A DNA stretch of 33,029 nt from Treponema sp. (GTDB lineage Bacteria; Spirochaetota; Spirochaetia; Treponematales; Breznakiellaceae), in NCBI GenBank assembly GCA_031257675.1, contig JAIROG010000022.1, forward strand, positions 1 to 33,029. Reading direction: 5' to 3'. A program made the translations under genes and the position numbers. This document shows, piece after piece, positions 23,302-32,077 of the stretch. Below the pieces are notes generated by a model, which did not search any database, had not been told where the DNA came from, and saw nothing but the letters and a program-made list of their open reading frames with translations. Positions within the stretch are counted from its first letter, which is position 1. Every line of letters begins with the position of its first letter.

Positions 23302-25239
23302 ATGATTGTTATTTTGTCAAAAGACATTTCACCTCATGATAAAGAAATGGCGCGCATATACCTTAAAGACAGGGGATTCAGCGTTAGGGAGCAGAATTTC
23401 GGAGATGACGCCATCATCGGCGCGATTGGCAAGGGCGTTGTGGATATTCGGGAGCTGGGACTTTTGCCCGGGGTTGAGCGGGTGGCGGCTACGTCAAAGC
23501 CCTACGAGCTTGCGTCCCGCGAAACTCAAAGCGAGGATACTATCGTTACCGTAGGTTCAGTAAAGATAGGCGGTTCGCGCATTACGGTGATCGCGGGTCC
23601 CTGTGCGGTTGAAAGCAGGGAGCAAATACGGGAAACTGCGGAACGGGTGCGGGAATCCGGCGCGGTTATTCTTCGAGGCGGAGCGTACAAGCCCCGGACA
23701 AGCCCCTATGCGTTTCAGGGACTTGGCATGAAGGGTTTGGAGTTTATGAAGGAAGCGGGCGAAGCTCTCAACATGCCCATTGTCACCGAGATCGTATCCA
23801 CAGAGCTGGCGGATCAGATAAAAGATTTAACAGATATGTTTCAGATCGGCGCTCGCAACATGCAGAATTTCGAACTTTTGAAAAAAGCCGGCTCTCTTGG
23901 CAAGCCCGTGCTTTTGAAACGAGGTCCATCCGCCACTATGGAAGAATGGCTCATGGCTGCGGAATACCTCCTCGCGTCCGGCACGAAAGATGTGGTTCTG
24001 TGCGAGCGCGGCATACGGACATTTGAAACATATACCCGCAATACGCTTGATATTTCCGCTATTCCGGTGGTGAAAGACCTCAGCCACTTGCCAGTCATCG
24101 TTGACCCAAGCCACGCGGTGGGCATACGCAACAAAGTGGCGCCAGCGGCTCTGGCGGCTATTGCGGCAGGCGCGGACGGCCTTACCGTAGAGGTGCATCC
24201 CAGGCCAGACACGGCTTTGTCCGATGGCATGCAGTCTTTATACCCGGAGCAGTTCGAGCGGCTCATGCGCGACATAGAGGCGCTGGCGCCAGTTGTCGGC
24301 AAAGAATTGCTGCGCACGCCAAAAACGGCTGTCACGGCGTCGGGACGATCCGCCGTTCCTAACGATCTAGATGCGCAAGGCAATCCAGACAATCTGCCCA
24401 TAGCCTTTTCCGGTGAAAGCGGCGCGTATGCGGAACAGGCGCTTATGCGGGTTTTTGGCGATGACGCGCAGCGCGTTTCCCTGCCTTCCTTCAAAGCCGT
24501 GTTTGACGCGGCGCTTGAGGGGTCTGTAAGCGCAGGCGTCATTCCCATTGAGAACAGCCTCGCGGGTTCCATCCACGAAAACTACGATCTTTTTCTCCGC
24601 TACCCTGACATCGCCATAGTGGGGGAAATGAAACTCCGCATTATGCACTGCCTCATCGCCGATGAGCGGGCGGCTATAGAGGGAATCAGCATTGTAAGAA
24701 GCCATCCGCAAGGTTTTGATCAATGCCGCGAATTTCTGAACAAGCATCCGGATTGGCAGTTGGAGCCGTACGCCAACACCGCAAGCGCCGTAGCATCCAT
24801 AGCGCGGGAAGGCGCGGTCAGAGTCGCCGCCATTGCCGGAGAAGCCGCCGCCAAGGCGTTCGGCTTAAAGGCGCTGAAGACCGGCATTGAGACCAACCCG
24901 CAAAACTACACCCGCTTCGCCGTCATAGCGCGGAAAACCGGTGACAAGGCGCCCGTGCCTCCAAGCCTCGGCTCAGACCCGCCGAACAAAGCGAGCCTCG
25001 TGTTTTCAGTCTCCGATGAGCCGGGATCTCTCTTCACCTGCCTAAAGATTCTGAGCGACAAGGGCATCAACCTCTCAAAGCTGGAATCCCGCCCCATTCA
25101 AGGGCGTCCGTGGGAATACCTTTTCTACATTGATGTGACTCTTCCCCAAAACACGGATGTTTTTAATTCGGCGATTGAAGAATTAAAGGCAAAGACCAAG
25201 GATTTTCACTTTCTTGGAACATACCGGGCGGCGCGGTAG
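23302..25239 (+). CDS. aroF-pheA: Fused DAHP synthase-prephenate dehydratase with ACT domain
   Basis: 645 residues from ATG 23302 (AAGGA at 23291-23295). Residues 1 to about 345 are a type I-beta DAHP synthase, the first step of the shikimate pathway, with an N-terminal ferredoxin-like domain, GPCAVES near 99, GGAYKPRTSPYAFQG, KRGPSATMEEW and HLPVIVDPSHAVG. From about 365 a prephenate dehydratase follows (IAFSGESGAYAEQAL; VIPIENSLAGSIHENYDLF; the catalytic TRF at 537-539), which makes phenylpyruvate for phenylalanine. Residues 565-645 are an ACT domain (DEPGSLFTCLKILSDKGINL; SKLESRPIQG), the usual phenylalanine sensor. So the first and last committed steps towards phenylalanine share one chain and one regulatory domain. 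DAHP synthase fusions with chorismate mutase are common; with dehydratase they are unusual to my knowledge. No break is seen at the domain junction. Confidence 0.93.
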   Translation: MIVILSKDISPHDKEMARIYLKDRGFSVREQNFGDDAIIGAIGKGVVDIRELGLLPGVERVAATSKPYELASRETQSEDTIVTVGSVKIGGSRITVIAGPCAVESREQIRETAERVRESGAVILRGGAYKPRTSPYAFQGLGMKGLEFMKEAGEALNMPIVTEIVSTELADQIKDLTDMFQIGARNMQNFELLKKAGSLGKPVLLKRGPSATMEEWLMAAEYLLASGTKDVVLCERGIRTFETYTRNTLDISAIPVVKDLSHLPVIVDPSHAVGIRNKVAPAALAAIAAGADGLTVEVHPRPDTALSDGMQSLYPEQFERLMRDIEALAPVVGKELLRTPKTAVTASGRSAVPNDLDAQGNPDNLPIAFSGESGAYAEQALMRVFGDDAQRVSLPSFKAVFDAALEGSVSAGVIPIENSLAGSIHENYDLFLRYPDIAIVGEMKLRIMHCLIADERAAIEGISIVRSHPQGFDQCREFLNKHPDWQLEPYANTASAVASIAREGAVRVAAIAGEAAAKAFGLKALKTGIETNPQNYTRFAVIARKTGDKAPVPPSLGSDPPNKASLVFSVSDEPGSLFTCLKILSDKGINLSKLESRPIQGRPWEYLFYIDVTLPQNTDVFNSAIEELKAKTKDFHFLGTYRAAR

Positions 25240-25247
25240 AAGAGTGG

Positions 25248-25287
25248 CGGCGACCATGCGGGCGCTTTTCCGTCCGCATGGTCGCCG
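25248..25287. terminator. 14-bp hairpin between convergent genes
   Basis: CGGCGACCATGCGG (25248-25261) pairs perfectly with CCGCATGGTCGCCG (25274-25287) around a 12-base loop. It lies between the ends of aroF-pheA and flhA and could terminate both, although neither side has a long T-run. Confidence 0.55.
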
Positions 25288-25379
25288 GATGCATTTCTCT
25301 AAGGGCTGATATGGCAAAATATGGGACTATTTTGAATTTGCCACATCTGGAACGCTCGCCGCCTTTCGTTAGATGTCCG

Positions 25380-27449
25380 TCATTCCAGCCGTATCGTACC
25401 TAATGATTCAAGGGTAACATCGGAAGAAATTTCCGGCACGGACAGCGCGACCAGTTCCGGCAGTTCCCGCTCGGTTGAGGACTTGACAAGGAACCGCGCC
25501 TGTTCCGCGCACACAATAACCGGCAGATACCCATGCTCCTGAATCGCGCTTACGGAGCGGGTCAACGCCTTTATCCAGGAACGTTGCGTCGAAGGCTCCA
25601 GCGCGGCCACAGCGCCGGAAGTCGTCTCGACTTTGCTGTCAACAATCTTCTGTTCAAGACTATGATCAAGGATCAGGACATGGAGAATCTTGTTCTCATC
25701 CGCGTACTTGTGGCAAATCTGCCGGCCCAGTCCCTGACGGGCCTTCTCCGTAAGAAAGCGGATGTCATGCGTGAGAGGCGCATAATCGGCAAGCGCCTCC
25801 AGAATCGTCACCATGTTGCGGATGGAAACCTGCTCTTTCAGGAGATTCTGCAACACCTTCTGGACTTCTCCAAGACTTAACGCCTTCGCGCCCATAGCTT
25901 CCTCGACAACTGCTGGATACTCCTTCTTTATCGTTTCAATAATGGACTGCGTTTCCTGCCGCCCCAGTATCTCCGGCGCGTTCCGTTTGATGATCTCGGT
26001 CAAATGGGTTGAAATAATGGTGGGCGGATCAACCACCGTGTATCCCAGCCGCTCGGCTTCATCCCTCTTTTCATCGCTTATCCACACAGCGGGCAATCCA
26101 AACGCCGGATCCCGCGTCTTCTCGCCGTACAACTCTTCTTTTACATAGCCCGGATTGATGCACATATAGTAGTTCATGCGTATCTTGCCTCTGCCCGCCT
26201 CAACGCCCCGTATTTTGAAGCAGTACTCCGAAGGCTCTAGCGCCATGTTGTCAATGATGCGTATCTTGGGAATCACCAACCCCAGATCAAGAGCGGACTG
26301 CCGCCTCACCCCCTGTATGCGCTCAAGCAATTCCGCGCCCTTGTCTTTATCGACAAGCGGAATAAGCCCGTAGCCCAATTCAAGGGAGAGCGCGTCAAGC
26401 GGCACAATGGAAGGCATCTCGCCCGTATCTTCCTTGGGCTTCATGGTTTTTCCCGCCGCAAGGGATTCGGCATGAGCTTTTTTCCGCTGTTTCAACGTGA
26501 TGGTATAGGCGTAATACCCGATGATCGCCGCCATGACAAACAGCACGGCATGAGGGAAACCGGGCAGCACGGCCAGTCCCAGCAGTATAAACGCGGCAAT
26601 CCAGTAAATGCGGGCGTCGCGGGAAAACTGTACGCCCACTTCCTGCCCCAAGTCCCCGGGCGTCGCGGCTCTCGACACCACAATGCCGACCGCAGTGGAC
26701 ACAAACAGGGCTGGAAACTGTGACAAAAGCCCGTCTCCTATGGTAAACCGTATGTAGTTGTTCGCTGCGGACCCAATCGGCTCGTCATGCATCACGGTAC
26801 CGACAATGACGCCGCCGATAACGTTCACCGCAGTGATAAAGATGCCGGCTTTCACATTGCCTGAAATAAACTTGCTTGCGCCGTCCATTGAACCGTAGTA
26901 ATCCGCTTCCTGTTGCACCTCGGCTTTGCGCTTGCGGGCTTCCTCGTCCGTGATGGCGCCGGAACTGTACTCCGAATCAATCGCCATGTACTTGTTCGGC
27001 ATGGCGTCCAGCGTGAACCGCGCCGCCACTTCCGAGGTGCGGGTGGCCCCCTTTGTTATCACTACCACCTGTACGACAATAATTATGACAAATATGATGG
27101 ATCCTACCACAAGTCCGTCCATTGAGTTGGACGAACCAACCACAAAGGAGGAAAACGCCCGTATCATGTTGCCGTCAAACGCCGCTCCCTTGGTCAATAT
27201 GAGCCGCGTTGATGAAACGTTCAGCGCCAGCCCAAACACTGTAACCGCAAGCAGTACCGCCGGAAACAGGCTGAAATCCGTCGCTTTTTTTGTGTACAGC
27301 ACGGTCAGCAGTATCAATATTGAAAGCACAAGATTCAACGCCATCAACGCGTCAAGTACAATCGTAGGGAGCGGGACAATAAACATTACTATCGCTAAAA
27401 CAACGCCCGCCGCAAGCGCAATATCAGAAGGTTTTCCCACATCCGCCAT
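25380..27449 (-). CDS. flhA: Flagellar export protein FlhA
   Basis: Inner-membrane component of the flagellar type III export gate; its cytosolic domain docks substrate-chaperone complexes. 689 residues from ATG 27449 (AAGGA at 27461-27457, 7-base spacing); the frame is open to TTG 27470 but that start has no binding site. Eight or so membrane helices occupy the first 320 residues, starting DIALAAGVVLAIVMFIVPLP. The cytosolic FHIPEP loop is present (GATRTSEVAARFTLDAMPNK; YMAIDSEYSSGAI). The C-terminal domain from about 340 has VPLDALSLELGYGLIPLV and ends TLESLGTIRLE. The gene starts 17 bases after flhB, so the pair is an operon, as in other bacteria. No lesion is seen. Confidence 0.96.
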   Translation of the reverse strand: MADVGKPSDIALAAGVVLAIVMFIVPLPTIVLDALMALNLVLSILILLTVLYTKKATDFSLFPAVLLAVTVFGLALNVSSTRLILTKGAAFDGNMIRAFSSFVVGSSNSMDGLVVGSIIFVIIIVVQVVVITKGATRTSEVAARFTLDAMPNKYMAIDSEYSSGAITDEEARKRKAEVQQEADYYGSMDGASKFISGNVKAGIFITAVNVIGGVIVGTVMHDEPIGSAANNYIRFTIGDGLLSQFPALFVSTAVGIVVSRAATPGDLGQEVGVQFSRDARIYWIAAFILLGLAVLPGFPHAVLFVMAAIIGYYAYTITLKQRKKAHAESLAAGKTMKPKEDTGEMPSIVPLDALSLELGYGLIPLVDKDKGAELLERIQGVRRQSALDLGLVIPKIRIIDNMALEPSEYCFKIRGVEAGRGKIRMNYYMCINPGYVKEELYGEKTRDPAFGLPAVWISDEKRDEAERLGYTVVDPPTIISTHLTEIIKRNAPEILGRQETQSIIETIKKEYPAVVEEAMGAKALSLGEVQKVLQNLLKEQVSIRNMVTILEALADYAPLTHDIRFLTEKARQGLGRQICHKYADENKILHVLILDHSLEQKIVDSKVETTSGAVAALEPSTQRSWIKALTRSVSAIQEHGYLPVIVCAEQARFLVKSSTERELPELVALSVPEISSDVTLESLGTIRLE

Positions 27450-27466
27450 ATTTTTTCCTTTTTGCC

Positions 27467-28636
27467 TCAATGGGCATGTTTTCGCCTTTCCTCGTTAATG
27501 GACCACACTTTTTGCAACACCAGAATAACCGCCTCCCAGTACTGCTCCGGCACTTCATCGCCAACTTCGGTGTCCATATACAAGGCGCGCGCCAGAGGCT
27601 TATTCTCCACAATAGGCGCCCCGTTGTCAAGCGCGATGCGCCTGATGCGGAACGCCATCTCGTCCTCGCCTTTCGCCGTTACGACAGGAGCGCCGCCCTC
27701 TCCCATGTGGTACTCCAGCGCCACCGCAAAGTGGGTCGGGTTTGTGATGACCACATCGGCTTTGGCCACATTGATCGCCATATTTTTGGTCAGAATCTGC
27801 CGCATACGCCGCCTGAGCCGCGCCTTTACATACGGATCGCCTTCGTACATTTTGCGCTCTTCCTCCGCTTCCTTCTTGGACATCTTGAGCGATTCCCGAT
27901 ATTGCCACCGCTGAAACATGTAGTCGGGAATGGATAAGAGGAGCAGAAACAGAGACGCCAGAATGAGCATCTGTATAGCCAAAGTCCCGACAATGCTCAC
28001 GCTTTTCCATAAATTCATGGCTTGCATGTTTGTCAGCACATTGATTTTCGATTTGATGAGCAAAAACGCCGTCAAGCCGATGACAAGCATTTTAACAATG
28101 GATTTAAAAAAATTAAAGACGCCTTCCATGGAAAAAAGCGTTCTTTGGAAGTATTTGCCAAAACGCGGCAATATCTTGGAGAAATTGGGCGTCAAAGGCT
28201 TTGTCGTGAACAGGAACCCCACCTGCGCCATGTTCGCAAAAATAGCCGATATCATAGCGACCACAATAATGGGCAGGCACAGTTTGATGAAATAGAGCAG
28301 CGCGACGCCGGCGATTCTCCTGTCCCTAACAGGATCCATCTCCGTCGCCATTGACAGAAAGAAATGGATCATCTCGACAAACGTTCTCAGCATGGAAGGC
28401 GCAAGAAACAACAGCGTTATACCCGGAATCAGCAACACCAACGCGCCGATAAGCTCTTGGCTTTTGGCGACCCGGCCTTCTTCCTCCCGCGCCTTGCGGA
28501 TCTTGTACTCAGACGGTTCCTCAGTGCGCCCCTCATCTTCCGCCGCGAACCATTGCAAGTGTATGCGGGGAAGCGCGGCGGGCGCGGTTAAAAAAAGCTC
28601 TCTATTATGCGCTTGCGACGCGCCGTTTGTAGGCAT
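27467..28636 (-). CDS. flhB: Flagellar export switch protein FlhB
   Basis: Switches flagellar export from rod/hook to filament substrates. 389 residues. After the start is the typical treponemal-looking IHLQWFAAEDEGRTEEPSEY, then KIRKAREEEGRVAKSQEL, four membrane helices (for example GALVLLIPGITLLFLAPSML and LAIQMLILASLFLLLLSIPD), a charged linker and the C-terminal domain with the self-cleaving NPTH motif at residues 299-302. The tail after NPTH (FAVALEYHMGEGGAPVVTAK) is well conserved. The start, ATG 28636, has GAGG about six bases upstream; a promoter lies at 28704-28676. The neighbouring export genes usually found upstream (fliR and others) are absent: pbpC is there instead. Confidence 0.95.
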   Translation of the reverse strand: MPTNGASQAHNRELFLTAPAALPRIHLQWFAAEDEGRTEEPSEYKIRKAREEEGRVAKSQELIGALVLLIPGITLLFLAPSMLRTFVEMIHFFLSMATEMDPVRDRRIAGVALLYFIKLCLPIIVVAMISAIFANMAQVGFLFTTKPLTPNFSKILPRFGKYFQRTLFSMEGVFNFFKSIVKMLVIGLTAFLLIKSKINVLTNMQAMNLWKSVSIVGTLAIQMLILASLFLLLLSIPDYMFQRWQYRESLKMSKKEAEEERKMYEGDPYVKARLRRRMRQILTKNMAINVAKADVVITNPTHFAVALEYHMGEGGAPVVTAKGEDEMAFRIRRIALDNGAPIVENKPLARALYMDTEVGDEVPEQYWEAVILVLQKVWSINEERRKHAH

Positions 28637-28675
28637 GGCACCTCTTCTCCGCTTTTTTCTTCTGATTTTCTGGTT

Positions 28676-28704
28676 ATAATAAGCATACTAAGCATATATT
28701 GTAA
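28676..28704 (-). promoter_or_regulatory. Promoter of flhB-flhA
   Basis: On the minus strand TTACAA (28704-28699), 17 bases, TATTAT (28681-28676), about 33 bases of leader to ATG 28636. No sigma-28 type element is seen, so the pair seems to use the housekeeping sigma factor. Confidence 0.55.
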
Positions 28705-28791
28705 CGCGATTTTTCGCAAGGGCTGCGCTCTGCGCGGCTATGTCAGGAAGCGGACGTCGTCGCAGGCGAATCCATACACTGATGGAAAAAA

Positions 28792-31089
28792 TCACCGTAC
28801 TTCAAATTCAACATGAGCGTAGCTCGCATCATCTTCGACAGAAACCGTCCGCTTTCCCCGTGAAACTGGCAGTATGAACACGCCCGCGCTGTCAAGGCTT
28901 CCTGCCAGAACGCCGTCAACAAACACAAGCGCGTCGTCTTCAAAACCGGCTGTCTCTATCCGAATCGCCTGGTCGTCGAGCGGCAATGATGGATCAGCAT
29001 AAAACACGGAGCCATGACGGGGCAGCCGTATGTTCCCGTCGCCCCGCCGCGCTTGCCCTATGCGAAGCCGTTCCGCAAGCCATGACCGGTACTCGCCGGG
29101 ATAGAGCGCGCTGTCCCCCTGATGCCAGTCGCAGAAGCCGGGCGTTCTATCGCGGAGCAACCATTCATGCAAGGTTCCGGCGCAGAACCGGGTCGCCCTC
29201 ATGCCGGAAAGCGCGCATATTTCCATATCAACCATATCGCCAACGCCGTCTAGCGCAACGCCGGACGGCGCGGCGTCAGGATCGGCCGCTTCCAGAGCGT
29301 TGAGAATATCCGCCGCAATACGCGCCGGAATGGAACTGCCTGTTTTGCCGACCACAGTCGCGCCGGAAAAATTGCCCATCCACACCCCAACAGTCCACCG
29401 TCTGGTCGCTCCCAACGCCCAGATGTTCTGGTACTGATTCGCGGTGCCTGTTTTAAACATGGACTGAAAGCGCGTTGAAAACATCGGCGCGGCGCCAAAA
29501 CCCATCCAGCGGCTCGCCTTGTCGGAAAGGATGTCGCGGATGACAAACGCCGCATACGGAGACAGGGCTTGCGCATTGCGCGCGCTCTGCGCGTTGAGAT
29601 CGTTGTCGCAGTCTTCTTCAACGAAACGCAGGTCAGCCAGTTTTCCTTCCCGTTGAAACACAGAGAACGCCCTCACCAACTCTTCCAGACTGACCTCCGC
29701 ATTGCCTAACGCGAGTCCTGTTCCGTACGCCCCTCGTTTTTCGGCCACAGACGCAAAGCCCAATGCCTCAAGGCTGTCTTCAAACCGGCTCACGCCGATC
29801 CGCTCCAGCAGCCACACTGCCGGAACATTCAGAGACGAGGCAAGCGCAATGCGCATACGCACGGGACCGTTGAACCTGCGGTTAAAATTCGCCGGTATAT
29901 ACGCTTCTCCCGCGCCGAAAACATTCGGAATGTCGGGCAGAATGGCGTTTGGACCAAAGCCGCTGTCCACGGCGAGCGCATAGAGAAACGGCTTTAAGCA
30001 TGAACCGGGCTGATTCCGCACTTGTACGCCATCTATCTTGCCGGAAACGGCGTCGTCAAACCACGAAGCCGATCCCACGTAGCACAACACGGCGCCGGTT
30101 GAATTTTCTATTGCCAATACGGATCCGTTGCTCACGCGATTAAGAGAGAGTTTTGCGAGTTCCGCGCCCAGTCGTTCTTCGGCGTAAAGCTGGAGATCAA
30201 GATCAAGCGTTGTTTTGACAGGACGCCGAATTTGACATCCAGAGCCGCCATCCGAAGACTTCGCGGGGTTTGAAAGCAGGGATCGCGTTCTATCCGTAAA
30301 ATGCGGCGCGTAGAAAGGGGTTTTGGCGTTCCGCGCCGGCGCATCCGCAATGTCCGGTGACGCGGCGGCTTCCGCAACAGCGGCGGTGACAGCCGCGTCA
30401 CCCGCATTGCAACGGACGGCAAGCTGTTTTGCCGCGACAAGCGAAGCCTCCGCATTGTAGACCGGGTCGTACAAACCCGGACGGCGCGGAACAACGGCAA
30501 GCGTCACGGCTTGCGCGTCATCCAATTCCGTCACCGCCACGCCAAAACGGGCGCGGCTGAAGGCGCCGAGTCCTTCAATATTGCTTCCAAAAGGAATCGC
30601 GTTGAGCCAAAGTTCCAGAATGGCGTCTTTTGAAAGCCGCGCCTCAAGCCGCAATGCGTCAACAGCCTCGTCTATTTTTCCGCCAATCCCCCGCGCGTGG
30701 GGCTTTATGAGCCGCGCAAGCTGCATAGTGATGGTGGACGCGCCGGACGCCACCCGCCTTGCGGATGCGTTGCGGATCGCGCTCGCTATAACCGCGACCG
30801 GATCGACGCCTATATGATGGTAAAACCGCTTGTCTTCCGCTTTGATAAACACGTTCCGTACGCTTTGAGGAACATCTTGTACATCCGTCCACTCCCGCCT
30901 GACGCCGTCTTGCGCCGGAAACACTCTCAGCGTCACGCCGTTTCTATCCGTGAGCACAAGACTGTAATCCCGTTTCTGGAACGCCGTCAATTCAGGATAG
31001 GGGAGAAAACGGCATGCAAGGTACGCCGCAAAAAAGAAAAGAGCGAATATGAAAAGAACTGTTGCAAAGGATTTCACGATTTTTTTCAT
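28792..31089 (-). CDS. pbpC: Penicillin-binding protein 1C, bifunctional
   Basis: Polymerises and cross-links peptidoglycan. 765 residues. An N-terminal membrane anchor (FATVLFIFALFFFAAYLACR, about 8-27) is followed by the glycosyltransferase domain with the catalytic Glu85 in KAEDKRFYHHIGVDP and ASTITMQLARLIKP. The transpeptidase has S363-C-L-K366 (QPGSCLKPF), SLN (ASSLNVPAVWLLE) and K546-T-G (MFKTGTANQ). The Cys-containing stretch CALSGMRATRFCAGT and the C-terminal beta domain (from about 680) are the PbpC-specific tail. All catalytic residues are present. The start has only a weak purine run (CGGAAAA). A promoter is visible at 31172-31144. It ends 155 bases before flhB. Confidence 0.93.
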   Translation of the reverse strand: MKKIVKSFATVLFIFALFFFAAYLACRFLPYPELTAFQKRDYSLVLTDRNGVTLRVFPAQDGVRREWTDVQDVPQSVRNVFIKAEDKRFYHHIGVDPVAVIASAIRNASARRVASGASTITMQLARLIKPHARGIGGKIDEAVDALRLEARLSKDAILELWLNAIPFGSNIEGLGAFSRARFGVAVTELDDAQAVTLAVVPRRPGLYDPVYNAEASLVAAKQLAVRCNAGDAAVTAAVAEAAASPDIADAPARNAKTPFYAPHFTDRTRSLLSNPAKSSDGGSGCQIRRPVKTTLDLDLQLYAEERLGAELAKLSLNRVSNGSVLAIENSTGAVLCYVGSASWFDDAVSGKIDGVQVRNQPGSCLKPFLYALAVDSGFGPNAILPDIPNVFGAGEAYIPANFNRRFNGPVRMRIALASSLNVPAVWLLERIGVSRFEDSLEALGFASVAEKRGAYGTGLALGNAEVSLEELVRAFSVFQREGKLADLRFVEEDCDNDLNAQSARNAQALSPYAAFVIRDILSDKASRWMGFGAAPMFSTRFQSMFKTGTANQYQNIWALGATRRWTVGVWMGNFSGATVVGKTGSSIPARIAADILNALEAADPDAAPSGVALDGVGDMVDMEICALSGMRATRFCAGTLHEWLLRDRTPGFCDWHQGDSALYPGEYRSWLAERLRIGQARRGDGNIRLPRHGSVFYADPSLPLDDQAIRIETAGFEDDALVFVDGVLAGSLDSAGVFILPVSRGKRTVSVEDDASYAHVEFEVR

Positions 31090-31143
31090 TTTTCCGGTAC
31101 GGCGCCGCGATACAGCCCGGCGTTTGTCTGTCTAGCGGGGTAC

Positions 31144-31172
31144 ATGGTATTCCGCATCGTCAGAATTGTCAA
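31144..31172 (-). promoter_or_regulatory. Promoter of pbpC
   Basis: On the minus strand TTGACA (31172-31167), 17 bases, TACCAT (31149-31144). Leader of about 48 bases to ATG 31089. Confidence 0.6.
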
Positions 31173-31179
31173 TATGACG

Positions 31180-31728
31180 AATTGCGCCGCGTCAAATCTA
31201 ACCATACGGGAAGCCCGGATGCGAGGGAGGAAGGGCGATATATGCCGCTGCCGAAACGCGGCGGGCATGAAGATTGCAATATTGTCCAAAACGCCTCTTG
31301 AAGGCAAAGAGTGCAACCGCTTCAGATTGTTCTTACCAGAGGGGAAACGTGGCGGCGAGGAGGGCGGACTACGCGCCACTCCCTATGGCTGTAAGTCCCG
31401 CCAATAGGCATGACAATACTTTCAATGCGTAATCATCAAATAGAATGCTCCGTATTATTATAGTAGTGTAAAGTTGCATAGAGAATGGGAATCCGGGGAG
31501 CGGCGTAGATTTGCGTTTAACTACATATAATATAAAAAATTAGTCCCGCCACACCGCCGAATCTCCATGATCATGAAACCTGCCACATTTGCCTGTTTTT
31601 GGGCAGTTTTTGGCTTAAAAAAGGCGTTTTTTAGGGATGCCGCCACATACCCCGCCACATTTTTGCACAGGCTTGAGAACCTCCTTAAACCCGTGCAAAA
31701 TAACCAATAAACAACCGATAAAGACCTA
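31180..31728. repeat. Prophage boundary region with four CCGCCACA-type repeats
   Basis: No convincing gene lies between the pbpC promoter and the prophage ORFs. Four same-direction copies of a C(C/T)GCCACA motif occur at 31545-31554, 31579-31590, 31639-31650 and 31651-31662, the last two adjacent. On the minus strand they read TGTGGCGG and fall after a good AAGGAGG (about 31690-31684), where only very short ORFs follow. Confidence 0.45.
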
Positions 31729-31938
31729 TTATAAATTAGAGTGGGAAGAGCAATAACTGAGCATGTCCGTCCGTTTTATCGCCCACTGTCCGTTTATGTC
31801 TTTTTTCGCTTTTAGCTCGCCTCTGTGGACAAGCCGTAGAATAGTAATGGGGTGTACACGAAAAAAGTTCGCCGTGTCCCGGATAGATAAAATACCGGGG
31901 AGGGTGTTTATATAGTCTTCGTACTCCTCGCTTATCAT
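31729..31938 (-). CDS. Small helix-turn-helix (excisionase-like) protein
   Basis: 69 residues from ATG 31938; the frame reaches TTG 31947. The central part, LSIRDTANFFRVHPITILRL followed by VHRGELKAKKDINGQWAIKR, is the MerR/Xis-type DNA-binding helix-turn-helix with wing. It overlaps the longer ORF described next almost completely but in another frame; by sequence quality this frame is the real one over 31729-31938. Probably an early phage regulator or excisionase-like protein; the exact role is unknown. Confidence 0.65.
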   Translation of the reverse strand: MISEEYEDYINTLPGILSIRDTANFFRVHPITILRLVHRGELKAKKDINGQWAIKRTDMLSYCSSHSNL

Positions 31939-32077
31939 AGTCTTCAATTCCTTCCGGGAATATCCTGTAGTCTTTTCCTACGGAGGTTCCCTCGATGGCG
32001 CCCATAAGCAGCAGGTACCGCACCTGATGACAAGCCAAGCTGAGGCGCTCCGCCGCCTCCTTAATGGTCATCAGCAT
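31736..32077 (-). CDS. Helix-turn-helix protein, real over its first 50 or so residues
   Basis: ATG 32077 has AAGGAGG (32090-32084) at proper spacing and encodes MTIKEAAERLSLACHQVRYL, then LMGAIEGTSVGKDYRIFPEG, a second MerR/Xis-type DNA-binding domain. After IEDYDKRG the frame runs on for 60 residues that look like an out-of-frame reading of the neighbouring small protein, so the original stop has probably been lost or a frameshift has fused the frames. Its start overlaps the end of gemA by 17 bases, as is usual in phage early operons. Confidence 0.5.
   Translation of the reverse strand: MLMTIKEAAERLSLACHQVRYLLLMGAIEGTSVGKDYRIFPEGIEDYDKRGVRRLYKHPPRYFIYPGHGELFSCTPHYYSTACPQRRAKSEKRHKRTVGDKTDGHAQLLLFPL

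Noticed and set aside
31267-31407. 46-codon plus-strand ORF beginning MKIAILSKTPLEG
   Set aside because: No proper ribosome binding site, a low-complexity Gly/Arg tail and no recognised family; it may be a scrap but is not supported as a gene.
30697-31407. 236-codon plus-strand ORF over the start of pbpC
   Set aside because: It overlaps pbpC and its promoter, and its composition is that of an antisense shadow.
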